Assembly: GCA_900550465.1 (NCBI GenBank)
Contig: URSC01000003.1
Location: 62,001-126,000 of the forward strand
Direction: 5' to 3'
DNA from: an uncultured Alistipes sp.
Lineage (GTDB): Bacteria > Bacteroidota > Bacteroidia > Bacteroidales > UBA932
Length of the DNA stretch: 64,000 nucleotides
Of the stretch, positions 25,966 to 35,188 are shown piece after piece (within the stretch, counting starts at the first letter, position 1; each line of letters begins with the position of its first letter). A model generated the notes under the pieces. The model saw only the letters and a list, made by a program, of their open reading frames with translations, made no database searches and had not been told where the DNA came from. The translations under genes and the position numbers were made by a program.

Positions 25966-27942
25966 ATGAACATCAGACTATTGATATCAGCCGTGACAGT
26001 ACTGGTCTCGGCTCAGGTGCTTTTTGCAGCACCTAAAACCCGTACACTCCAGTCCCCGGACGGACGGCTCGCCGTCACCGTGGAAGTCGGTGAGGCCGTC
26101 ACCTACAGCATTGCCTTAGACGGGCATACTTTCATACTCCCCTCTCCCGTCTCCATGACTCTCTCGGACGGCAGGGTGCTGGGAAAGGAGAACCTGTCAT
26201 CCGTACGCTTCAGGACCGCGTCCGTCCGTGACTCCATAGACACTCCGCTGTACAGGCAGGCACGCGTCGAGGAGAGTTACAATGCGCTGACCCTGAGCTT
26301 TGCCCGTGCGGGATTCGCCCTGGAGTTCAGGGCCTACGACGAGGGCATCGCCTACCGCTTCTCCACTTCCCTGAAGGACAGCATCACCGTAGTCGGCGAG
26401 GAAGCCGTATTCAGCTTCGACAAGGACTACCAGGCCTATATCCCCTACAGTTCCAATACCAAGAACCCGTTCCAGACCTCCTTCGAGAGCCAGTACACCG
26501 TCTCGCCCCTGAGCGGTTTTGAGAGCGGACGGCTGTCCATCACTCCGCTGCTCGTCGCCCTGGACTCGGGCGAGAAAGTGCTCATCACAGAGTCCGATCT
26601 GGAATCATATCCAGGCATGTTCCTGGGCAGTGAGGGCGGCAGCACCCTCCGCGGAGCCTTCGCCGGCCGGCCTACCACCTACGTGGACGGCTACAGATGC
26701 CAGGAGAGGATCTTGCGCAACTCCGACACTCTGGCCATAACGGCCGGAACACGGACCTATCCCTGGAGAATAGTATCCGTGGCCTCCGACGATACTGAGC
26801 TGCCTATGAATGATCTCGTATGGCTGCTCGGCTCTCCCAGCCGGATTGAGGATCTCTCGTGGATCCGTCCTGGACAGGCCGCCTGGGAATGGTGGAACGA
26901 CTGGGGCTTCACCGGAGTGGACTTCGAGGCCGGTATCAACACCGATACCTATAAATACATGATCGATTTCGCGGCTGAGCGCGGTATCCCTTACGTAGTG
27001 GTGGACGAGGGCTGGTCTCCCCGCACAGGAGGCGACATCATGAAGACGATTCCCGGATTCGACGTGGAGGAAGTGGCCCGCTACGGCAAGTCCAGGGGCG
27101 TGGGCGTAATTCTCTGGGCCGTGGGATACGTCCTGGATGACAAGCTGGAGGAGGCCTGCAGAACCTACTCCGGGATGGGCATCGCCGGCTTCAAGGTGGA
27201 CTTCATGGACCGCGACGACCAGGAGGTGGTGGAAATGAACTACCGCATCCTCGAGACAGCCGCCAGGTATCACTTAGTAGTGGACCTGCACGGCATGTAC
27301 AAGCCCACCGGACTGAACCGTACCTGGCCCAACCTGCTCAACTACGAGGGTGTCTGGGGTCTCGAGCAGATGAAGTGGTCGGATGAGGACATGCTCACTT
27401 ACGACGTGACTTTCCCCTACATCCGCATGGCCGCCGGTCCCGTGGACTACACCCAGGGAGCCCTGCGCAATGCTCAGATGAGGAATTTCGCGGCCGTCTA
27501 CAGCGACCCCATGAGCCAGGGTACCAGGGCGCATCAGGTGGCCCTCTACGTCATCTTCGACTCACCCCTGACCATGCTCTGCGACTCTCCCACGGCATAC
27601 GTGCGGGAGCAGGAGACCACAGAGTTCATCACGGCCATTCCCACGGTCTACGACGAGACCCGCGTCCTGGCCGGAGAGATCGGCAGATACATCATCACTC
27701 AGCGCCGCTCGGGTGACCGCTGGTACATCGGCGGCATCACCGGCACTGAGGCCCGTACACTGACCTTCACCCCCGACCTTCCCGAGGGCAGCTATACCTT
27801 CAGGATATTCCGCGACGGTGTCAATGCCGCTTCACGCGGAGAGGACTACCGGATAGAGACCCTGGTGTGGACTGCGGGACAGGAGCTCAGCATAGAGGCT
27901 GCGCCGGGCGGAGGATTCGCCATCATCATTGATAGAAAATAA
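25966..27942 (+). CDS. Glycoside hydrolase family 97 enzyme (SusB-type alpha-glycosidase)
   Basis: The 658-residue protein has a signal peptide (about 1-22), a GH97 N-terminal beta-sandwich (from LQSPDGRLAVTVEVG), a catalytic (beta/alpha)8 barrel (AAWEWWNDWGF, VVDEGWSP, FKVDFMDRDDQEVVEMNY, VDLHGMYKPTGLNRTWPN, NYEGVWGLEQMKW) and a C-terminal sheet domain. Length and motif order match SusB-like exo-alpha-glucosidases or alpha-galactosidases of Bacteroidales. Whether it is inverting or retaining, and its exact sugar, cannot be fixed by eye. There are no SusC/SusD neighbours, so it is not in a polysaccharide utilisation locus here. It may be read from the tRNA promoter. Confidence 0.94.
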   Translation: MNIRLLISAVTVLVSAQVLFAAPKTRTLQSPDGRLAVTVEVGEAVTYSIALDGHTFILPSPVSMTLSDGRVLGKENLSSVRFRTASVRDSIDTPLYRQARVEESYNALTLSFARAGFALEFRAYDEGIAYRFSTSLKDSITVVGEEAVFSFDKDYQAYIPYSSNTKNPFQTSFESQYTVSPLSGFESGRLSITPLLVALDSGEKVLITESDLESYPGMFLGSEGGSTLRGAFAGRPTTYVDGYRCQERILRNSDTLAITAGTRTYPWRIVSVASDDTELPMNDLVWLLGSPSRIEDLSWIRPGQAAWEWWNDWGFTGVDFEAGINTDTYKYMIDFAAERGIPYVVVDEGWSPRTGGDIMKTIPGFDVEEVARYGKSRGVGVILWAVGYVLDDKLEEACRTYSGMGIAGFKVDFMDRDDQEVVEMNYRILETAARYHLVVDLHGMYKPTGLNRTWPNLLNYEGVWGLEQMKWSDEDMLTYDVTFPYIRMAAGPVDYTQGALRNAQMRNFAAVYSDPMSQGTRAHQVALYVIFDSPLTMLCDSPTAYVREQETTEFITAIPTVYDETRVLAGEIGRYIITQRRSGDRWYIGGITGTEARTLTFTPDLPEGSYTFRIFRDGVNAASRGEDYRIETLVWTAGQELSIEAAPGGGFAIIIDRK

Positions 27943-27960
27943 TTTAACTTTAACACCTTA

Positions 27961-28596
27961 ATGACTGTTATCATGAAATCGAGACTTTACATCCCTCTTA
28001 TACTCGTTGCCCTGAGCTGCGCGATACTGGCCGTGGCCCTGTGGGTCGGCACTTCTGACGGCGACAGCAGCAGCGGCACATCCTCAGATGTCCTGGAGAA
28101 TATCGCCACGCGGACCAGCATTCGTGCCTATACCTCCGAACCTGTGGACGAGGAGACCGTAACGGCCCTGCTCAAGGCCGGCATGGCAGCTCCCACGGCC
28201 ATGAACACCCAGCCCTGGTTTTTCTACGTGGTACGCGACCGGGAGCTTATGAAGTCGCTGGCCGAGGTGCTGCCGTACGCCAAGATGGCAGCCGACGCAG
28301 CCGTGCTCATCGTGCCTTGCGGAGACCGGGAGCGGTTCCTGACCGGAGAGGGCATGACCTACTGGGTACAGGACGTGTCCGCCGCTACCGAGAACATCCT
28401 GCTGGCGGCTCACGCCATGGGACTCGGGGCCGTATGGACCGGGGTCTACCCTGTACGGGACCGCATCGCAGACGTCTCCCGCATCCTGGAGATGGACGAG
28501 AACCACGTGCCGCTCTGCGTCATTCCCATCGGCTGGCCGGCTGACAATCCGGAGCCCAAGGACAAATGGGATCCTGACAAGGTTATCTACAGATAG
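27961..28596 (+). CDS. Membrane-anchored nitroreductase-family protein
   Basis: The 211-residue protein has an N-terminal hydrophobic segment (about residues 8-30; internal ALSC could serve as lipobox) and then a nitroreductase domain: ENIATRTSIRAYTSEPVDEE, APTAMNTQPWFFYVV (FMN-binding Arg/Ser/Gln pattern), AHAMGLGAVWTGVYP and the ending CVIPIGWPADNPEPKDKW. Family members are FMN-dependent NAD(P)H oxidoreductases. The membrane anchor suggests an envelope-facing enzyme, common in Bacteroidales nitroreductases. It lies 18 nt after GH97 and before a MITE-like element. Confidence 0.9.
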   Translation: MTVIMKSRLYIPLILVALSCAILAVALWVGTSDGDSSSGTSSDVLENIATRTSIRAYTSEPVDEETVTALLKAGMAAPTAMNTQPWFFYVVRDRELMKSLAEVLPYAKMAADAAVLIVPCGDRERFLTGEGMTYWVQDVSAATENILLAAHAMGLGAVWTGVYPVRDRIADVSRILEMDENHVPLCVIPIGWPADNPEPKDKWDPDKVIYR

Positions 28597-28614
28597 ACGG
28601 ATAAACCTTTAGCG

Positions 28615-28772
28615 GGGAAAGAAATACGTCTGAAAAGACCAGGCCCGATTATTCATAAATCGGGCCAAAGCCCACTTTTCGTTTACCCCACCTAAATCCT
28701 CCCTTAGGGAGGACTTGGCCCCTCCCTCTAGAGCCGAGGGCGGCTAGTCTTTTCAGACGTATTTCTTTTCCC
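28615..28772. mobile_element. MITE-like element with 25-bp terminal inverted repeats
   Basis: The ends are inverted copies: GGGAAAGAAATACGTCTGAA at the left (continuing to AAGAC, 28639) and its complement at 28747-28772, differing only by one extra A. Inside are two further hairpins: GGCCCGATT/AATCGGGCC (28642-28666) and TCCTCCCT/AGGGAGGA (28697-28713). The 158-bp element has no coding capacity and no obvious target duplication. Size and structure fit a non-autonomous miniature transposon; its transposase partner is not in the window. Confidence 0.65.
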
Positions 28773-28969
28773 TTCAGCACTGTACGGATCAACCGACTGC
28801 GGCACGTTGTATGATTCTTATACAATTTTCAAAAAATTAGACACTTTGCGTGTAAAAATTTTACAATTAGCCATTTTACAGAATTAGCTAATTTATTATG
28901 TTTGAATGCGTTATGACTTTTGGCACAGTTTTGGCTACATCTTCGAGACACAAGATAATACGCTAAAAC
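28773..28969 (+). promoter_or_regulatory. A+T-rich leader with promoter of the FtsX-type permease
   Basis: TATGTTTG at 28897-28904 matches the -7 box, with TTTT (28874-28877) 19 bp upstream as a weak -33 box, giving a leader of about 60 nt. No other feature is seen here. Confidence 0.45.
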
Positions 28970-31303
28970 ATGAAGTCTTTTCTCCGATTCATCTCACGCA
29001 ACAGCCTCTACACGGTTATAGAGGTGGCGGGCATGGCCATTGCCCTGGCATTCATTATATTCATCGGGACATACGTAACTCAGGAGAGCAGTTACGACAC
29101 GTTCGTCGGCGAGGATATCTACATCGGTTCGGATTCTGAGTTCTTCGGTCTCAGCGGGACGATCAAGGGGTCTGTCGAGGGACGCTATCCGGACATTGAG
29201 GCCATCTGCCGGTTGATCGGCACCAAGTCCCTCAACGGGCTGGACCTGAGCACTTCGATAGGCGATGAGACTCTGGTGCAGAATGCCCTGTGTGTGGATT
29301 CCAACTTTCTGTCGCTCATCCCCGTACCAATGGTCTCCGGAGACAGAGGCAGTGCGCTTGAGGCCACCGGATCGGTCATCATCTCCCGTTCCTTCGCCGA
29401 CCAATGGTTCCCCGAGGGCAATGCCGTGGGCAACAGCGTGGACATCACAGCCGGCGGAGAAAAAGCCAGTCTGCTGGTCACCGGCATATTCGAGGACATG
29501 GAACGGACCGTGCTGCCGCAGTGCGATATGATCTACCGCCTGGACTTCTTGGAGAGATACGTTCCATATCTGACACGCAACGGCAACGGTACGACAGCAA
29601 CCCTCTACAAGATACGCGAAGGGGCTGACCTTAGCACCATCAGCCGGGAGATTCTGGGAATACTGAAAGAGAGCGACGCTCTCTATATGTCCGGCATCTG
29701 CACTGAATACCGCCTGGTACCTTTCAAGGAGGTGCACTACGGAAGCGGGGCCAATTACCCCTTCCCCTTCGAGAACATAGTCAACCGCGACATGCTGCGG
29801 CTCTTCACCGCCGCCGGAGTGCTGCTGCTGGTATTCGCCCTGCTCAACTACATCTCGCTGACCACTGCCCAGGTGGGATTCAGAGTCAGGGAGATGGCGA
29901 CCCGCAGGCTGATAGGTTCCTCCCGCGCAGGCATCATCCTCCGCTACATCGGAGAGTCCTTGGCCGTGACTGCCGTGGCCTTCATACTCGGATTTATCCT
30001 CGCAGAGGCCACCTCTCCCCTCTTCAACACCCTCATCGGCAAGACCTACAGCCCTCTCGCGTCCCTGACCTGGGGCACGGCAGCTCTGTGGGCCGGAGTC
30101 ATCGTACTGCTGTCAGTCATCGCCGGCATCATCCCAGCCATGATGGTGTCGCGCTACAGGCCGATAGACATCGTCCGGGGCGAGTTCTCGAGGACGAGCA
30201 AGATGATACTCGGAAGGATTTTCCTGGTAGTCCAGAATGTCGCCGCCATCGGAGCCGTAGCCATCTCCATTGCCATGTTCCTGCAGCTGCGCCACATGGT
30301 GGAGAAGCCCATGGGCTATACGAGAGAATCCCTTGTAGATGTGACTGGCTCCAACACTCAGAATCCCGACGACTTCCTCAAGGACCGGCTGAAGTCCCTG
30401 CCGTGCGTGGCGGAAGTGGGATGGACACAGGGCTGCCCGGCGGGCGGGCGCAGAAGCTCGTGGGGCATGGAACTCGACGGCAACCGCTACAGCGTAGTCA
30501 TGTTTGACGGAGACACCACTGCGCTGCGCCTGCTGGGAGTTAGAGTCCTCAGCCAGAATGCAGAGCCCCTGCCCGGCACATTTTACTTTACCCGCAGGAC
30601 TGCCGCCGCTTTAGGACTGGACATGAATACGACTCTGTTCGAATATGACTACGGTGCCATCAGCGTCTGCGGCATCATCGACGACCTGTGGATGGGCAAC
30701 GCCAACTCCACCGACAACGACATGCTGATATGGACTGTACAGCCGTCGGAGCCCCAGTCGCTCGGCAACATGACATCCTTAGTCGTAAAGGTCAACGGAG
30801 ACCCGGATGATGCTGTCCGCACGATACAGGAATTCTACGCCCGCGAGAAACCGGACCTGAACGTCACCGTAGAGACCTACGAGAACATCTACCGCCGCAC
30901 TTACACCGCCGAGGACCGCAGCCTCAGAATCACCGGTCTCTTTGCCCTGCTCACCATCGTCCTGACAGTAATGGCCATGGTTGCCATGAGCACCTACTAC
31001 GCCCGACAGAGAGCCAAGAGCACCGCCGTCCGCAAGATTATGGGCTGCTCTCGGACGGAAATCTACACCCATACGCTCGCCAGCTTCATGTCCGCATCGC
31101 TGATTGCCGCGGTGATAGCCATTCCCCTGATTTACACCTACACAGGACGGTGGCTGCAGACCTACTCCTACCACATAGGCAACTATTGGTGGATATACCT
31201 GCTGGCGCTGCTCATCGTGGCTGCAATCGCCGCTCTCGCCATCACCTACAGGGCCGTGCAGCTGATGAATACAAATCCTGCCATTGCTTTGAGAAAGGAC
31301 TGA
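28970..31303 (+). CDS. ABC transporter permease (MacB/FtsX type)
   Basis: The 777-residue protein has an N-terminal membrane helix (VIEVAGMAIALAFIIFIG), a large periplasmic MacB-type core, three helices (about 285-430) with FtsX signature VREMATRRLIGSSRAGIILR, a second periplasmic part, and a final three-helix FtsX block with VRKIMGCSRTEIYTHTLASF. This duplicated layout is typical of Bacteroidales lone permeases. No ATP-binding partner is adjacent. A paralogue lies at 40969. Export of envelope components or small molecules is the likely role; the substrate is unknown. Confidence 0.9.
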   Translation: MKSFLRFISRNSLYTVIEVAGMAIALAFIIFIGTYVTQESSYDTFVGEDIYIGSDSEFFGLSGTIKGSVEGRYPDIEAICRLIGTKSLNGLDLSTSIGDETLVQNALCVDSNFLSLIPVPMVSGDRGSALEATGSVIISRSFADQWFPEGNAVGNSVDITAGGEKASLLVTGIFEDMERTVLPQCDMIYRLDFLERYVPYLTRNGNGTTATLYKIREGADLSTISREILGILKESDALYMSGICTEYRLVPFKEVHYGSGANYPFPFENIVNRDMLRLFTAAGVLLLVFALLNYISLTTAQVGFRVREMATRRLIGSSRAGIILRYIGESLAVTAVAFILGFILAEATSPLFNTLIGKTYSPLASLTWGTAALWAGVIVLLSVIAGIIPAMMVSRYRPIDIVRGEFSRTSKMILGRIFLVVQNVAAIGAVAISIAMFLQLRHMVEKPMGYTRESLVDVTGSNTQNPDDFLKDRLKSLPCVAEVGWTQGCPAGGRRSSWGMELDGNRYSVVMFDGDTTALRLLGVRVLSQNAEPLPGTFYFTRRTAAALGLDMNTTLFEYDYGAISVCGIIDDLWMGNANSTDNDMLIWTVQPSEPQSLGNMTSLVVKVNGDPDDAVRTIQEFYAREKPDLNVTVETYENIYRRTYTAEDRSLRITGLFALLTIVLTVMAMVAMSTYYARQRAKSTAVRKIMGCSRTEIYTHTLASFMSASLIAAVIAIPLIYTYTGRWLQTYSYHIGNYWWIYLLALLIVAAIAALAITYRAVQLMNTNPAIALRKD

Positions 31304-31366
31304 AAAAACTAATTACGGCACGATTTTTTCAATATGGTGAGACATCAGTTATTAAACAGTTTTTAA

Positions 31367-32041
31367 ATGGGTTTAGAAATTCTACTTATCGTCGTCATCG
31401 CCATCGCCGGCATGATAGTGCAGGGCAGACTGCAGAAGGTATTTGACAAATATTCCAGAGTGATGTTCCACGGAGGGCTCACCGGCCGGGAAGTAGCGGA
31501 GAAAATGCTGCGGGACCACGGCATCCGCGACGTGCGGGTAACCAATGTCAGCGGCCATCTCACCGACCACTACAATCCCGCCAACAAGACCCTGAACCTC
31601 TCCGACTCGGTATACAACAGCAACAGCGTGGCGGCAGCGGCAGTAGCAGCCCACGAGTGCGGACACGCCGTACAGCACGCGGAGGGCTACGCTTTCCTAA
31701 AGATGCGCTCGGCTCTCGTGCCCATCGTGCAGTTCTCCTCGATGTTCGCCCAGATAGTGATTATCCTGGGACTGATCATGATGACTGCCTTCCCTGCCCT
31801 CTACTGGATAGGCATCGCGATGTTCTTCATGATCTTCCTCTTCAGCGCCATCACACTCCCGGTGGAGTACAATGCCTCTGCCCGCGCCCTCGCCTGGCTG
31901 GAGCGCTCCAACACTCTCTCTACCGTTGAGCTGGACCAGGCCCGCACCACCCTCCGCTGGGCTGCACGCACCTATCTCGTCGCCGCCCTCAGTGCCCTGG
32001 CCTCTCTCGTATATTACTTAGGATTCAGGCGCAGTGAATAA
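31367..32041 (+). CDS. Membrane neutral zinc metallopeptidase (YugP type)
   Basis: The 224-residue protein has an N-terminal helix, the zinc motif HECGH (about residue 95, in AAVAAHECGHAVQHAEGY), two membrane helices (about 120-165) and a C-terminal helix ending in YYLGFRRSE. This is the order of the YugP/Zn_peptidase_2 family. The physiological substrate is unknown. It lies 63 bp after the permease gene and is followed by a strong terminator. Confidence 0.93.
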   Translation: MGLEILLIVVIAIAGMIVQGRLQKVFDKYSRVMFHGGLTGREVAEKMLRDHGIRDVRVTNVSGHLTDHYNPANKTLNLSDSVYNSNSVAAAAVAAHECGHAVQHAEGYAFLKMRSALVPIVQFSSMFAQIVIILGLIMMTAFPALYWIGIAMFFMIFLFSAITLPVEYNASARALAWLERSNTLSTVELDQARTTLRWAARTYLVAALSALASLVYYLGFRRSE

Positions 32042-32090
32042 TTGCTTTTTTAAAAACGCGCAATTATTTAAAAACGTATAAATTTGATAC

Positions 32091-32119
32091 AAGGCAGCTT
32101 CGGCTGCCTTTATTTTTTG
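32091..32119 (+). terminator. Rho-independent terminator after the zinc peptidase gene
   Basis: AAGGCAGC-TTCG-GCTGCCTT hairpin (32091-32110) followed by TATTTTTTG. The UUCG tetraloop and T-run make this the clearest terminator in the window. Confidence 0.88.
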
Positions 32120-32158
32120 TAGCTTTGTTCCGTGTTTAACCATTAAATCAGAAGAACC

Positions 32159-32329
32159 ATGGATAATGTGAAAGGAAAAATGAGCGGACAGACCGAGGAG
32201 CGGCAGTTGCAGCAGAGTTCTTCGGACAATGCCCACAAAGAAGAAAAAAGGAAGGTCAGCAGGACCTGGGAGGCCGCAATGCGGCTGAAGGGAAGTATTG
32301 AGGTGTATGACCCGAAATTTCTGCTTTGA
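32159..32329 (+). CDS. Putative antitoxin of a PIN toxin pair
   Basis: The 56-residue ORF starts at ATG 32159 and ends one base before the toxin ATG at 32331. It is hydrophilic and basic, with a Gln/Glu/Lys-rich first part and a compact end (TWEAAMRLKGSIEVYDPKFL) like the toxin-binding tail of small antitoxins paired with PIN toxins in Bacteroidales. No clear DNA-binding domain is seen. Function is inferred from size, spacing and neighbour. Confidence 0.65.
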   Translation: MDNVKGKMSGQTEERQLQQSSSDNAHKEEKRKVSRTWEAAMRLKGSIEVYDPKFLL

Positions 32330-32330
32330 C

Positions 32331-32753
32331 ATGAGGTATCTTATTGACACCAACATTTTTGTATTTCTTGCCCTCGACGCGGAAATGCTGAGCAGAGACA
32401 CTGCGGCTATTATTCAGGAACCGGACACAGTCCTTTGCATAAGCACCGAATCCGTCAGAGAACTTATCACAGGCTACAGGTCCAAAGGACTTGGCTCAAA
32501 ACGCTGGAAATCAGCAGAGGAAATCATCAACGCCATCAAAGACGAATTCTTCATCAATATCATTCCTGTCAAGACCGAACACCTGAGGACCTACGCAAGA
32601 CTCCGGCTCAACACCCAGCAGGACCACAAGGACCCGTCAGACCACGTCATCATCTCCCACGCCATCACGGAGCACCTGCCGCTGATATCCAGCGACACCC
32701 GTTTCGGCTACTACCGTCCCCAAGGCCTCGACTTCATCCATAACCAGCGATAG
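32331..32753 (+). CDS. PIN-domain toxin (VapC-like ribonuclease)
   Basis: The ATG at 32331 gives a 140-residue PIN protein, with the acidic metal-binding set: Asp in RYLIDTNIF (residue 6), Glu in STESVRELI, Asp in KDPSDHVIISHAI and Asp in LISSDTRFG. VapC-like toxins cleave RNA and are held in check by the small antitoxin encoded just before. The last 117 bases overlap, in antisense, the 3' end of the uvrA-like gene. Confidence 0.88.
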   Translation: MRYLIDTNIFVFLALDAEMLSRDTAAIIQEPDTVLCISTESVRELITGYRSKGLGSKRWKSAEEIINAIKDEFFINIIPVKTEHLRTYARLRLNTQQDHKDPSDHVIISHAITEHLPLISSDTRFGYYRPQGLDFIHNQR

Positions 32754-35027
32754 CTGCCGCCACAGATACTGCTTTGTGATAGAGCGGGGAGCGGAAAGTA
32801 CACCGGAAGGGACGCCGGAGTAGAGCAGTTCGCCGCCGGAGCCGCCGCCGTAGGGGCCGAGCTCGATGAGCCAGTCAGCGGACTTGATGAGGTCAGTGTT
32901 GTGCTCAACGAGGATGACGGTGTTGCCGGCCGAGACCATTGAGCGGAACAGGCGGCCGATATGTTCCACATCCTTGAAATGCAGGCCGTCCGTCGGCTCG
33001 TCGAGGATGAATATCCTGCGGCTCTGACCGAGGCGGGAGGCCAGCTTCATGCGCTGGAGCTCACCGCCGGAGAGAGTAGACAGAGCCTGATTCAGATGCA
33101 GATAGACCAGCCCGACATCCATCAGCGGCCGCAGCTTCTCCTCTATCACCGTACCGGCGAAATAGCGTGAGGCCACCCTGACAGTCATGTCCATCACCTG
33201 AGCGATATTGTACTCCCCGCGGATCTTATATTGCAGGGCCTCGGGCGAATAGCGCAGACCTCCGCAGGCCTCGCAGACCGTCTCCACCGAATCCATGAAA
33301 GCCATCTCGGAGACGATTACCCCCTTGCCGCCGCAGACCGGACAGCCGCCCTTCGAATTGAAGGCGAACCAGTCCGCACTGACCTTATTTTCCTTGGCGA
33401 AAATCTTCCGGATATCGTCGGCCACGCCCATATAGGTAGCCGGTGTGGAGCGGAGGGATGCTCCGATATTTTTCTGACTGATATACTCAATGTCCTCCTG
33501 CACCGGATATGCGTCCATCAGGCACTGGATCAGCGAGCTCTTGCCCGAGCCGGCCACTCCTGCCACGACAGTCAGCACCCCGAGGGGGAAGTCCACCGAA
33601 ATGTGCTTGAGATTGTGCAGCGAAGCATTCTCCACCTTGAAGAAGGACTTGGGCTGCAGCGGATCCGGATTGAAATCCGAGGTCATCTCCAACATACGGC
33701 CGGTATCGGTGCCGCTCTTCAGCAGACCATCGAGCGGACCCTCATACATTATCCGGCCGCCCTCCATCCCGGCACCGGGTCCCATGTCCACGATGTGGTC
33801 CGCGATACGGATCATCTCCTTGTGGTGCTCGACGAGCAGGACCGTATTGCCGTGGTCGCGGAGCTTGCGGACCGAGTTCTTGAGCAGGGCGATGTCGTGG
33901 TTGTGCAGACCGACGCTGGGCTCGTCAAGGATGTAGAGCAGGTCGGAGAGGGACGAGTTGATGTACTTGGCTATCTTGCATCTCTGGGCCTCGCCGCCGG
34001 AGAGCGTACCCACCGAACGGTCTAAGGTCAGGTATCCCAGGCCTATCTCCTCCAGGGCTTCTAGCCGACGGAGCACAGCCTGCCTTATGTCCTGGGCCAG
34101 CGGACTCTCAAGCATGCCGCCCGGCTGAGGCTCAGCCAGCCACTGACGCAATTCCGACACCGACATGGCCGTCACCTCCGCGATGTTCTTCCCATCTATG
34201 CGGCAGGTGAGCACCTTGGGGTTGAGCCGAGTGCCGCCACAATCGGGGCAGATACCGGTGCGGAGCATGGGATCCAGGACCTTGCGGTGCAGAAGGCCTT
34301 CCTCGGAGTTGATGATGCTGCGGTACATGCGGGGCACCAGTCCCTCGTATTTGGCTGTCTTGGGCCAGTTCGACGGAGGGTTCTTGAGGCGGATCTGGGG
34401 CGAATAGAGGAAGAGGTCCAGTTCCTCGGGGGTGTAGTCGCGTATCTTCTTGTCGAGGTCGAACAGGCCGCTGTGGGCGTAGCGGATCCATCTCCAGCCG
34501 CCTTTGTGGAAGGCAATGTAGTGGATGGTATCCTCGTCATTGAGGCTCTTGTCGAAGTCCACCAGCTTGTGGATGTCCAGCTCGCGTATCTCTCCCAGGC
34601 CGGAGCAACGGGGGCAGCTGCCCTGCGGATGGTTGAAGGAAAATGTATCGGAATATCCTACGAAGGGCTGTCCGACGCGGGAAAAGAGTAGCCGCAGCAA
34701 TGGGTGAATGTCCGTGTAGGTCGCTACCGTCGAGCGGGAGTTGGAGGCCGGTTTCTTCTGGTCAATGACTATCGCTACGGGCAGGTTCTCCACGCTGCCG
34801 ACATGGGGACGGCCGTACTTCGGGAGGTACTGCTGCACGAACGACGGGAAGGTATCGTTGAGTTCGCGGCGCGACTTGGCCGCCACCGTATCCAGCACCA
34901 GCGAGGACTTGCCTGAGCCGGACACTCCGGTAAACACCGTTACCCGATATTTCGGGATGCGCAGCGAGACATGCTGCAGGTTGTTCTCGCACGCATCGTT
35001 AATCGTTATGTATTCTCTGTCTGTCAT
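32637..35027 (-). CDS. Short UvrA paralogue (UvrA2-like ABC ATPase)
   Basis: The 796-residue protein has two ABC units with Walker A GVSGSGKSS and GVAGSGKSS, two LSGGE signatures, and zinc-binding Cys pairs (CPRCSGLG; CPDCGGTRLNP; CPVCGGKG; CEACGGLRYSPEAL). It is about 150 residues shorter than DNA-repair UvrA, as is typical of UvrA2/drug-resistance-type paralogues, whose role is uncertain. The final about 39 residues are encoded antisense to the PIN toxin and do not resemble a UvrA end (after SITKQYLWRQL), so the stop seems to have been displaced. Confidence 0.9.
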   Translation of the reverse strand: MTDREYITINDACENNLQHVSLRIPKYRVTVFTGVSGSGKSSLVLDTVAAKSRRELNDTFPSFVQQYLPKYGRPHVGSVENLPVAIVIDQKKPASNSRSTVATYTDIHPLLRLLFSRVGQPFVGYSDTFSFNHPQGSCPRCSGLGEIRELDIHKLVDFDKSLNDEDTIHYIAFHKGGWRWIRYAHSGLFDLDKKIRDYTPEELDLFLYSPQIRLKNPPSNWPKTAKYEGLVPRMYRSIINSEEGLLHRKVLDPMLRTGICPDCGGTRLNPKVLTCRIDGKNIAEVTAMSVSELRQWLAEPQPGGMLESPLAQDIRQAVLRRLEALEEIGLGYLTLDRSVGTLSGGEAQRCKIAKYINSSLSDLLYILDEPSVGLHNHDIALLKNSVRKLRDHGNTVLLVEHHKEMIRIADHIVDMGPGAGMEGGRIMYEGPLDGLLKSGTDTGRMLEMTSDFNPDPLQPKSFFKVENASLHNLKHISVDFPLGVLTVVAGVAGSGKSSLIQCLMDAYPVQEDIEYISQKNIGASLRSTPATYMGVADDIRKIFAKENKVSADWFAFNSKGGCPVCGGKGVIVSEMAFMDSVETVCEACGGLRYSPEALQYKIRGEYNIAQVMDMTVRVASRYFAGTVIEEKLRPLMDVGLVYLHLNQALSTLSGGELQRMKLASRLGQSRRIFILDEPTDGLHFKDVEHIGRLFRSMVSAGNTVILVEHNTDLIKSADWLIELGPYGGGSGGELLYSGVPSGVLSAPRSITKQYLWRQLSLVMDEVEALGTVVAETGVAGYQRQVLRDGVGDDDVV

Positions 35028-35133
35028 AATTCGTAAATCTATTCACTTAAACCGCAACGGCACTTACTCCTTCCACAACGGCACCGAATCACGGAAAACG
35101 CTGCCGTTGTGGTTGCTGCCGAAAGCGCATACC

Positions 35134-35184
35134 GGCACCGGAGGGTAGTGCTGCCTCCAGGAGGCAGCACTACCCTCCGGTGCC
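35134..35184. repeat. Perfect 51-bp palindrome between the uvrA-like and LOG genes
   Basis: Arms of 25 bp (GGCACCGGAGGGTAGTGCTG plus CCTCC, 35134-35158, and its exact complement 35160-35184) surround one central A. There is no T-tract on either side, so it is not an ordinary terminator. It lies 5 bp after the stop of the LOG gene and 106 bp before the uvrA-like start. Confidence 0.8.
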
Positions 35185-35188
35185 AGCA

